NCBI RefSeq assembly: GCF_005222845.1
Contig: NZ_STFZ01000021.1
Location: 62,001 to 126,000, forward strand
Origin: Rhizobium sp. FY34
Lineage (GTDB): Bacteria; Pseudomonadota; Alphaproteobacteria; Rhizobiales; Rhizobiaceae
Direction: 5' to 3'
Length of the DNA: 64,000 nucleotides
Shown in pieces: positions 57,438 to 64,000 of the stretch (position 1 is the first letter of the stretch; each line of letters starts with the position of its first letter). The notes under the pieces are model-generated. The model was not told the origin of the DNA. It made no database searches and saw only the letters and a list, made by a program, of their open reading frames with translations. A program made the translations under genes and the position numbers.

Positions 57438-57908
57438 ATGAACACCATTCGTTTTACAGCAATGCCGACCGAGATTGCGCAGGCCCTTCGCGCCGGTGAT
57501 GCCGATGCCTATGGCCAGGCACCGGAACGCATCACGTCTCCCGGCGACGGAATGCCCTGCCGCCACTGCCTGGACCTGATTGATGCCGGCGAGGAAATGC
57601 TGGTTCTGGCCTACCGCCCTTTCCCAGCACTTCAGCCCTATGCCGAAACAGGCCCCATTTTTCTCCATGCACGCCACTGCCCGCGCTACGAAGCGGTGGA
57701 AATCCTGCCACCCATGCTCGCAAGCCCTGACTATATCCTGCGCGGCTACGGACAGGACGACCGAATCGTCTACGGCACCGGTGCCGTGACGCAGACACAC
57801 GAGATCGCCGAGCGAGCAGGTGCACTGCTGGCACGTCCCGATATTGCCTATGTCCACATCCGCTCGGCGCGCAACAATTGCTATCAGTGCCGTATTGATC
57901 GGGTCTGA
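57438..57908 (+). CDS. DUF1203 domain-containing protein
   Basis: Soluble protein of 156 residues. Typical DUF1203 features are a CRHCLDLIDAGEEMLVLAYR segment, IFLHARHCPRY, and CYQCRIDRV at the C-terminus with paired cysteines; the two CxxC sites and nearby histidines could bind a metal. GAGGG lies a few bases before the ATG at 57438. No function is established; it follows the sulfurtransferase gene. Confidence 0.85.
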   Translation: MNTIRFTAMPTEIAQALRAGDADAYGQAPERITSPGDGMPCRHCLDLIDAGEEMLVLAYRPFPALQPYAETGPIFLHARHCPRYEAVEILPPMLASPDYILRGYGQDDRIVYGTGAVTQTHEIAERAGALLARPDIAYVHIRSARNNCYQCRIDRV

Positions 57909-58076
57909 AGCCGCAAAATACGCTATCTTGTCGGGCCTACCGCAGGAGCACCATGCTCTCGCAACAGCAGGCCTGCATCAAAGCGGGCATCGCGAAAATT
58001 TGACGGTTGTTGGTAAGACGTTTTAAACGCTCAGGGTGCCATTCTCCCGCAGAATGCAGCAAGCGAGCGCAAAGTC

Positions 58077-58406
58077 ATGCATCTTTTTCCCGGCATCAAG
58101 GCCCGCAAGGCGGAACGCAAACGCACCCGGATCACCGGCACCGTCCGCTACGGCATGCAGCATGCGCTTGGCCGGGTGATAGACCTTTCAGCCGTTGGCA
58201 TGGCGCTCGATCTGGAGAAGCCTCTGCATGCCGCCATAGGCAGCCGCATTCGCGTTGAGAGCGAAGCCCTCGGCCTCATCGAGGGCACCGTCCAATGGTG
58301 CCACGGTGCACGCCTTGGCGTGCAGTTCGACCGTTCGTCGAACGCCTTTGCCAAGGTCGCCTCCTATTTCCGCTTCTTCCATCGAGAAACACGCCCGCTG
58401 CGCTGA
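58077..58406 (+). CDS. PilZ domain protein (copy 1)
   Basis: 109 residues. The N-terminal basic RKAERKRTRI segment and DLSAVGMALDL match the PilZ c-di-GMP site pattern (RxxxR then D/NxSxxG); SRIRVESEALGLIEGTVQW completes the barrel. It is a stand-alone PilZ protein, so it likely responds to c-di-GMP and acts on motility or polysaccharide production. Confidence 0.85.
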   Translation: MHLFPGIKARKAERKRTRITGTVRYGMQHALGRVIDLSAVGMALDLEKPLHAAIGSRIRVESEALGLIEGTVQWCHGARLGVQFDRSSNAFAKVASYFRFFHRETRPLR

Positions 58407-58618
58407 TAGCAAGTGTCGATGGCGGTCGCCCGGTCCTATGCGCGACACGCAGGTGGTGTGAACCTATCCCGCCCGCCCTTCAAAATAGGGCGACCACAGC
58501 GCAAAACCCACACAAGAACCGAATAACATACTGATAAAACAAATACTTATAAAAATAATTCTTTAAGATTCTAACGAATAAATAAAGACCACGTCAGGAG
58601 GTTTTAACGCTCATTCAC
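58407..58618. other. AT-rich intergenic region with an orphan ribosome site
   Basis: Bases about 58515-58590 are unusually AT-rich. An AGGAGG at about 58597-58602 has no start codon at normal distance; the next ATG (58619) is 16 bp beyond it. No gene seen. Confidence 0.4.
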
Positions 58619-59032
58619 ATGATCTTGAAGTTCAACACTTTGGAACATGATGACATGAGTGGCACCACAGGGGACAATCGACGCGCTGAGCGCATACGCT
58701 GCCAGTTTTCCGGCTTTCTTTATTTCATCGATGAGGTCGTCGAGACAAGAATCATCGATATTTCGCGCACAGGGCTTTGTCTCAGCCTGAAGGACTGGAT
58801 CGGCGCGAAGCCCGGCAGCAACATCCGTATCCGCACCAATGAGCTTGGATTGATTGAGGGAACCGTTCGGTGGTACCGAGCCGGCAAGATGGGCATCAAG
58901 CTGGACGAAACGACCAATACCGCAGCCCAGGTGAACTCCTATTTCAAGCACTATCATCGCCAGATTGCCGCGACACCGCTGCCCGTGTCTCATTTGCGTG
59001 CACATGCAACCAAGATGATGCGACCACTATGA
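58619..59032 (+). CDS. PilZ domain protein (copy 2)
   Basis: 137 residues from ATG 58619; an alternative ATG at 58655 gives 125. NRRAERIRC and DISRTGLCLSL match the PilZ c-di-GMP motifs, and GSNIRIRTNELGLIEGTVRW aligns with SRIRVESEALGLIEGTVQW of copy 1, so the two are tandem paralogues. The C-terminus differs and is longer. The start is uncertain because neither ATG has a well-spaced ribosome site. Confidence 0.83.
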   Translation: MILKFNTLEHDDMSGTTGDNRRAERIRCQFSGFLYFIDEVVETRIIDISRTGLCLSLKDWIGAKPGSNIRIRTNELGLIEGTVRWYRAGKMGIKLDETTNTAAQVNSYFKHYHRQIAATPLPVSHLRAHATKMMRPL

Positions 59033-59187
59033 GCCGCTCAGCGTCATGCCGCATGGCCCTTGGGCATGACTGCAAAAGCACAGGCAGACAGTGTCGCAGG
59101 CACGGCACTGATTCCCTGTCATTTTCCTGATGCGTTTGCGTGACATTGACCCTACACTTGGCATTGCAACGTCCGAGGGAGAGCACC

Positions 59188-61176
59188 ATGTCATACCTGT
59201 TTCACACCACCCACATGACACGCCGATCGCTGCTCGGCACTATTGCGGCGACCTCCGCCCTGGTCATGCTGCATCCGTTCGCGGCCCGCGCACAGGCCAA
59301 CCAGGCGCATCTGCGGCTGATGGAAACAACTGACATCCATGTGCATGTGATGCCCTACGACTATTACGGCGACAAGCCGAACGACACGCTGGGCCTTGCC
59401 CGCACGGCCTCGATCATCAATGCCATTCGCGCCGAAGCCGGCAATTCCATGCTGATCGACAATGGCGACTTCCTGCAAGGCAATCCGCTCGGCGATTACA
59501 TGGCCTATGAGCGCGGCATGAAGGAAGGCGACGTGCATCCGGTCGTCAAGGCGATGAATGTCATCGGCTATGATGCCGGAACGCTCGGCAATCATGAATT
59601 CAACTATGGCCTGGACTTCATGTTCAAGGCCCTTGCCGGCGCCAAGTTTCCCTATGTCTGCGCCAACCTGACCAAGGGCCAGCTGGCTGCCAATGCCCGG
59701 AATGACGAACTTTTCCTCAAGCCCTATGTGATCGTTGAGAAGCAGATCCGCGACGGTTCCGGTGCAACGAGCCCGATCAAGGTTGGCTTCATCGGTTTCG
59801 TGCCGCCGCAGATCATGGTCTGGGATGCCAAAAACCTCGAAGGCAAGGCGCAGACGCGCGATATCGTCGATGCCGCCAAGGCCTGGGTGCCGCTGATGAA
59901 GGAAGAGGGCGCCGATATCATCATTGCGCTATCGCATTCCGGCATTGATGGCACTGGCCAGAGCGACCGCATGGAAAACGCCTCGCTCTATCTTGCCGGC
60001 GTACAGGGCATTGATGCGGTGTTTACCGGCCATCAGCATCTGGTCTTCCCCGGCCCCAAGGACTTTGAGGGCATTGCCGGCGCCGATGCCAAGAAGGGCA
60101 CGCTGATGGGCAAGCCTGCCGTCATGGCCGGCTTCTGGGGCTCGCATATGGGCCTGATCGACCTCTTGATCGAGAAGGACGGTGCCGGCTGGAAGATTGT
60201 CGATTTCACCTCCGAAGCCCGGCCAATCTATCACCGCGACGAAAACCGCAAGATCATCGCTGACGTCAAGGACAAGCCGGACGTGGTAGCCGCCGTCAAG
60301 GAAGAGCACGAGGCAACGCTTGCTTACGTTCGCCGTCCGGTTGGCAAGTCCTCGGCACCACTCTACTCCTATTTTGCGCTGGTGGCTGATGATCCGTCCG
60401 TGCAGATCGTCTCCAATGCCCAGACCTGGTATGTGAAGGACCTGCTGAAGGAAGGCCAGTACAAGGATTATCCGGTGCTGTCGGCCGCAGCTCCGTTCAA
60501 GGCCGGTGGCCGTGGCGGCGCAGACTATTTCACCGATGTTGCAGCCGGCGATATCGCCATCAAGAATGTCGCCGATCTCTACCTCTATCCCAACACGGTG
60601 CAGGCGGTTCTGATCACCGGCGCGCAGGTGAAGAACTGGCTGGAAATGTCGGCCGGCATGTTCAACCAGGTGGCGCCCGGAACGAAGGATGCGCCGCTTT
60701 TGAGCACATCCTTCCCCTCCTATAATTACGACGTCATTGACGGCGTGACCTACCAGATCGACCTGTCGCAGCCGGCCCGCTTCGACAAGGACGGAAAGCT
60801 TGTGAACGCCGATGCCCACCGCATCGTCGCATTGAGTTTTGATGGAAAGCCGATCGACCCTTCGCAGAAATTCGTCGTGGCCACCAACAATTACCGCGCC
60901 GGCGGCGGCGGCAAGTTTCCAGACATTGCCGGTGACAAGGTGATCCTGGTCGCGCCCGATACCAACCGCGATGTTCTGGTGCGCTACATCATGGATCAGG
61001 GCACGATCAACCCATCCGCCGATGCCAACTGGTCGTTCAAGCCCATGCCGGGCGCCACGGCCGTCTTCGAAAGTGGCCCCAAGGGCCGGCAATATCTGGC
61101 CGACGTAAAGGGTGCCAAGATCGAGGATGCCGGCGAAGGCGCCGAAGGCTTTGCAAAGTTCCGCCTGGTTCTTTGA
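59188..61176 (+). CDS. cpdB: 2',3'-cyclic-nucleotide 2'-phosphodiesterase/3'-nucleotidase
   Basis: Periplasmic nucleotide-scavenging enzyme of 662 residues. The N-terminus has a Tat-type signal: TRRSLLGTIAATSALVMLHP, then AARAQA. The metallophosphatase domain shows TTDIHVHV, DNGDFLQGNPLG, GTLGNHEFNYG and the FTGHQHLV histidines; the C-terminal 5'-nucleotidase domain has NYRAGGGGKFP. GAGGGAGAG lies upstream of the ATG at 59188. It fits export by the TatABC system encoded at 29923-31856. Confidence 0.94.
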   Translation: MSYLFHTTHMTRRSLLGTIAATSALVMLHPFAARAQANQAHLRLMETTDIHVHVMPYDYYGDKPNDTLGLARTASIINAIRAEAGNSMLIDNGDFLQGNPLGDYMAYERGMKEGDVHPVVKAMNVIGYDAGTLGNHEFNYGLDFMFKALAGAKFPYVCANLTKGQLAANARNDELFLKPYVIVEKQIRDGSGATSPIKVGFIGFVPPQIMVWDAKNLEGKAQTRDIVDAAKAWVPLMKEEGADIIIALSHSGIDGTGQSDRMENASLYLAGVQGIDAVFTGHQHLVFPGPKDFEGIAGADAKKGTLMGKPAVMAGFWGSHMGLIDLLIEKDGAGWKIVDFTSEARPIYHRDENRKIIADVKDKPDVVAAVKEEHEATLAYVRRPVGKSSAPLYSYFALVADDPSVQIVSNAQTWYVKDLLKEGQYKDYPVLSAAAPFKAGGRGGADYFTDVAAGDIAIKNVADLYLYPNTVQAVLITGAQVKNWLEMSAGMFNQVAPGTKDAPLLSTSFPSYNYDVIDGVTYQIDLSQPARFDKDGKLVNADAHRIVALSFDGKPIDPSQKFVVATNNYRAGGGGKFPDIAGDKVILVAPDTNRDVLVRYIMDQGTINPSADANWSFKPMPGATAVFESGPKGRQYLADVKGAKIEDAGEGAEGFAKFRLVL

Positions 61177-61205
61177 CGAGAAAATTGATGAGCGCATGAC
61201 ATAAA

Positions 61206-61226
61206 GCCGCCGGCACCGCTGGCGGC
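61206..61226. terminator. Hairpin between convergent cpdB and lysR genes
   Basis: GCCGCCGGC and GCTGGCGGC form a 9-bp stem (one G-U) with a 3-base loop. No T-run on either side. Confidence 0.45.
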
Positions 61227-61262
61227 CTGTTCGCCTCTCTCGACCTATGCGGCCTAAGCTGC

Positions 61263-62234
61263 CTATTCCGCCGCGATGCGTCTGTCGTCAATCCGTTGCG
61301 AACGCTGAAGCAGCGAGTCGTATTCGTCACGGTTGGGACATTGGCTCAGTTTTGCAGCAAGTGCAGCAATCAGCCAACTGGTGGCGGGACCGGGCGGATT
61401 GGCCAGACGACGGATCACATAGAGCGGATATTCCACCGTCTCATAGGCATCGATATCCAGCGCCATCAGCCGGCCGCTGGCCAGATCCTCATGGATCAGC
61501 GAGGCCGGAAGCCCACCCCAGCCGAGCCCACCGCGGATCAGTTGATGCTTGGTGGCCACATCGCTGACCCGCCATGTCTTGTAGGACAGAACATTGAAAT
61601 CGCGCCCCTGCGTAATGCCGGAAGCATCCGTCACGACAAGCTGCACCTCTTCGCGCACATCCGCATGGGCAAGCGGTCGGCGCAATTGCACCAGCGGGTG
61701 GTCGGATGCGGCAACCGGCACCATGAAGGAATGTCCGATCCGCTCCACCGTCAGCGTGTCATCCTGTTTCAGAAGCGCCCCGCCAACGCCGACGCATGCC
61801 TTACCGGTGGAAACCAGGTCCATGACCATGCCAAGCTCGCCGGCATTCACCCGCAGCGCCACGGAAGGAAACATCCTGCCGAACTCCGTCAGTGCCTCGA
61901 CCACGGCTTCGGTCGGCACCATATTGCTGATTGCCAGCGACAGTTCCGCCTCCAGTCCCTGGCGAAGACCCTTGGCACGCGAACGCATCACCTGCAGATC
62001 CGAGAGGATGCGGCGCGCATCAGCGAGCAGAGCCATACCTGCCTCCGTCAGCCGGGTCTGGCGCGAACCGCTACGCTCGAACAGCGTCACTTCCAGCTGC
62101 GCCTCAAGGTTCGAAATGGAATAGCTGACCACCGATTGCGCCCGGTTGAGCTGACGGGACGCGGCAGAAAAACTGCCCGTCTCCGCAACGGATAGAAATA
62201 CCTGTAACTGATCCAGTGTCGGATTGGCGTCCAT
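61263..62234 (-). CDS. LysR family transcriptional regulator
   Basis: 323 residues. The winged-helix N-terminus LDQLQVFLSVAETGSFSAAS is followed by RAQSVVSYSISNLEAQL and LFERSG; the C-terminal two-lobed ligand domain occupies the rest. It is transcribed divergently from azoR with 128 bp between the two start codons, the usual layout for a LysR protein and its target. The inducer is unknown. Confidence 0.92.
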   Translation of the reverse strand: MDANPTLDQLQVFLSVAETGSFSAASRQLNRAQSVVSYSISNLEAQLEVTLFERSGSRQTRLTEAGMALLADARRILSDLQVMRSRAKGLRQGLEAELSLAISNMVPTEAVVEALTEFGRMFPSVALRVNAGELGMVMDLVSTGKACVGVGGALLKQDDTLTVERIGHSFMVPVAASDHPLVQLRRPLAHADVREEVQLVVTDASGITQGRDFNVLSYKTWRVSDVATKHQLIRGGLGWGGLPASLIHEDLASGRLMALDIDAYETVEYPLYVIRRLANPPGPATSWLIAALAAKLSQCPNRDEYDSLLQRSQRIDDRRIAAE

Positions 62235-62362
62235 GATCCCTATCCAATTCGTAGATGGCTTTCTTCGACATTATCTGGATTTTCTCGATAGGTGTCCATT
62301 CCTATGTTGCGCGCGATGGAGGCAAGCCCTTCGGCCCTCCGCACCTTATCGGGAACACTATC

Positions 62363-62977
62363 ATGTCGAATATCCTTCTCGTAACATCCAGCCCGCGCGG
62401 CGACGAATCCGTCTCCACCAAGGTCGCCACCGATCTCGCGGCAGCACTGGCTGCCAGCGCAGGCAAGACCGTCGTTGCGCGCGATCTCGGCCAGAACCCG
62501 ATCGCCCATCTCGATACCGTTACCACCTCGGCCATCCGCAAGGCACCGGCAGACCGTTCACCGGAAGAAGCAGCAGCCGCTGCGGCCTCGGATGCGCTGG
62601 TTGCTGAACTGTTTGCCGCTGACTCCATCGTCATCGCCACCGGCCTCATCAACTTCAACATCTATTCCGGCCTGAAGAGCTGGATCGACAATATCGCCCG
62701 CGCCGGCGTCACCTTCCGCTATACGGCGGAAGGCCCGGAAGGTCTTGTCACCGACAAGAAGGTCTACATCGTACTGGCATCGGCTGGCGTCTATTCCGAT
62801 GGCCCCGCAGCTCCGCTCAACCATGCCGTCCCTTACCTGAAGACGGTTCTGGGCTTCCTCGGCATGAAGAATGTCGAAGTGGTCTATGTCGAAGGCCTGG
62901 CCTTTGGTCCGGACGCTGTCGCCAAGGCGCTTGCTTCGGCTGAAAGCCGCACCAAGGAACTGGCGCTCGCCGCCTGA
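62363..62977 (+). CDS. azoR: FMN-dependent NADH-azoreductase / quinone reductase
   Basis: Flavodoxin-fold FMN oxidoreductase of 204 residues. The FMN phosphate loop is SSPRGDESVSTKV; FNIYSGLKSWIDNIARAGVT and KVYIVLASAGVYSDGP are typical. AzoR-type enzymes reduce quinones and azo compounds and are often induced by thiol-reactive stress. An upstream frame from 62255 is rejected since the motif starts directly at 62363. Probably controlled by the divergent LysR protein. Confidence 0.93.
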   Translation: MSNILLVTSSPRGDESVSTKVATDLAAALAASAGKTVVARDLGQNPIAHLDTVTTSAIRKAPADRSPEEAAAAAASDALVAELFAADSIVIATGLINFNIYSGLKSWIDNIARAGVTFRYTAEGPEGLVTDKKVYIVLASAGVYSDGPAAPLNHAVPYLKTVLGFLGMKNVEVVYVEGLAFGPDAVAKALASAESRTKELALAA

Positions 62978-63003
62978 TCCACCGCATTGCCGTGAACATG
63001 AAG

Positions 63004-63031
63004 AAAGGGTCGCGTAATGCGGCCCTTTTTT
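63004..63031 (+). terminator. Terminator of azoR
   Basis: AAAGGGTCGC and GCGGCCCTTT form a stem with one G-U pair and a 5-base loop, followed by a T-run. It separates azoR from the convergent GGDEF-EAL gene. Confidence 0.75.
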
Positions 63032-63052
63032 CGTTCCAGATCGTGAATACCT

Positions 63053-64000
63053 TCAGGCGCGCACGGACTTCGGCACCCGTTGCGCGCCAGCCAATGCCAT
63101 GGGCATTACCGTTTGCGCCGGGATGCCCCGCAGGTGGCGCGCGACATCATCCGGAATAGCAATGATCCGCTCGTCAACCGGGGTCGGGCGACCAAGAAGA
63201 TAGCCCTGCAACTCGTCGCAGCCAGATCGGGCAAGGAAGAGCGCTTCCTCCACCGTCTCGACCCCTTCGGCAACAATCTTCATGCCAAGGCTTGCGCCCA
63301 GATTAATGATCGTCGTGACAATCGCCTGGGCCTTATCGGTGGCGGCCAGATTGGTCACAAAACTGCGGTCGATCTTGATCGAATCGAAGGGATAGCGCGA
63401 CAGGTAGCTGAGTGACGAATAGCCGGTGCCGAAATCGTCCAGCGCGATCGACAGGCCCATCTGCTTCAGATCCCGTAGTACCTGCAGGGCCCGCCTGTCA
63501 TCGTCGATCAGCACGCTTTCGGTGATTTCCAACTCAATCAGGCGCGGGTCGGCACCGGATGTGCGCAGGATCTCGCTCAGACCCGAAATGAAGCCGGAAT
63601 GGCGAAACTGTAAGGGACTGACATTGATGCTGATACGTCGCCCGTCAAGATCCTGCAAAAGCCGGCAGGCTTCCGCCACAACCCAGCGTCCCAGCGGAAT
63701 GATCTTGCCGGAGGCTTCCGCAACGGGAATGAAATCCAGAGGCGAGACCAGTCCGCGCAGCGGATGGTTCCAGCGGATCAGCGCCTCATAGCCCGCTACC
63801 TCGCCGGATAGCGCCTCGACACGCGGCTGAAGATAGAGTTCAAACTCGCCGCGCTCCAGCGCAAGGTCGAGATCGGCCTCCAGCAACCGGCGCTTTTCGA
63901 TCAACGCATTCATGCCGGGCTTGAACACCCGCCCGGTATTGCGTCCGCCATCCTTGGCCTCGTAAAGGGCAATGTCGGCGCAGCCGATCAGGCTATCGGT
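63053..64000 (-). CDS. GGDEF-EAL domain protein (5' end outside window)
   Basis: C-terminal part of a c-di-GMP signalling protein; the frame is still open at the window edge. The first visible codons, ADIALYEAKDGGRN, are the end of a GGDEF domain. The EAL phosphodiesterase domain is complete: YEALIRWNHP, ELEITESVLID, DDFGTGYSSLSYL, IKIDRSFV, AEGVET and ELQGYLLGRP. The catalytic residues look intact, so c-di-GMP hydrolysis is expected. It lies about 4 kb from two PilZ receptors. Confidence 0.93.
   Translation of the reverse strand, partial: TDSLIGCADIALYEAKDGGRNTGRVFKPGMNALIEKRRLLEADLDLALERGEFELYLQPRVEALSGEVAGYEALIRWNHPLRGLVSPLDFIPVAEASGKIIPLGRWVVAEACRLLQDLDGRRISINVSPLQFRHSGFISGLSEILRTSGADPRLIELEITESVLIDDDRRALQVLRDLKQMGLSIALDDFGTGYSSLSYLSRYPFDSIKIDRSFVTNLAATDKAQAIVTTIINLGASLGMKIVAEGVETVEEALFLARSGCDELQGYLLGRPTPVDERIIAIPDDVARHLRGIPAQTVMPMALAGAQRVPKSVRA

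Overview
The window looks like ordinary chromosome from an alphaproteobacterium of the Rhizobium/Agrobacterium group. This rests on the amino-acid transporter genes aapQMP, the exopolysaccharide regulator exoR, a PopZ/DUF2497 polar organiser beside valS, a secDF fusion, FAD-type trmFO, several DUF families common in rhizobia, and evenly high GC. I see no prophage, transposase, CRISPR array, plasmid replication gene or toxin-antitoxin pair. Two tRNA genes (Cys-GCA and Asn-GTT) are present and no rRNA.

Layout. 1-9330: aapQMP (5' end cut), rpsD on the minus strand, a TerC-family membrane protein behind a leader with a terminator-like hairpin, a large chemoreceptor and pepT. 9559-15455 (minus): a HerA-like ATPase, a LysE exporter, a DUF1127 protein, a 36-residue ORF with a perfect ribosome site, overlapping murI and trmJ, and two tandem secreted paralogues. 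15629-19167 (plus): icd, a glutathione S-transferase and trmFO. An imperfect inverted-repeat element of about 270 bp ends trmFO. 19379-24214 (minus): a membrane-anchored hypothetical gene, then a yajC-secDF-Mth938-(phytoene-synthase-like) cluster whose last two products resemble the mitochondrial complex I assembly factors NDUFAF3 and NDUFAF6. 25365-41876 (minus): a cell-envelope and chromosome block holding a degenerate LytM protein, pcm, surE, serS, tatCBA, an orphan ABC ATPase, scpBA, nagZ, a giant SPOR protein, argS and dgt. 42034-43230 (plus): erpA and xthA. 43286-51179 (minus): exoR with a possible coupled upstream ORF, a FadL-like porin, valS, popZ and a second isoaspartyl-methyltransferase-like gene. 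51377-62977 (mostly plus): small proteins, the tRNAs, an ExoD protein, cysK, alaX, a sulfurtransferase-GNAT fusion, a DUF1203 protein, two PilZ proteins, a Tat-exported cpdB, and a divergent lysR/azoR pair. From 63053 to the window edge (minus): a GGDEF-EAL protein.

How the genes fit together. Several blocks serve envelope biogenesis: Sec (secDF, yajC) and Tat export, with CpdB carrying a Tat-type signal as a likely client; peptidoglycan supply and recycling (murI, nagZ, the SPOR and LytM-like proteins). ScpAB and PopZ link to chromosome organisation and polar growth. ExoR, ExoD, PilZ and GGDEF-EAL genes point to surface polysaccharide, motility and c-di-GMP control.

The most interesting items are the cluster of complex I assembly-factor homologues around secDF, the inverted-repeat element at the trmFO 3' end, the sulfurtransferase-GNAT fusion, the TerC leader hairpin, the tiny ORFs with strong ribosome sites, and the apparent lack of tolC beside popZ. 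I did not find a clearly new multi-gene defence or metabolic system. All identifications come from reading the sequence and recalling families; no database search was run.
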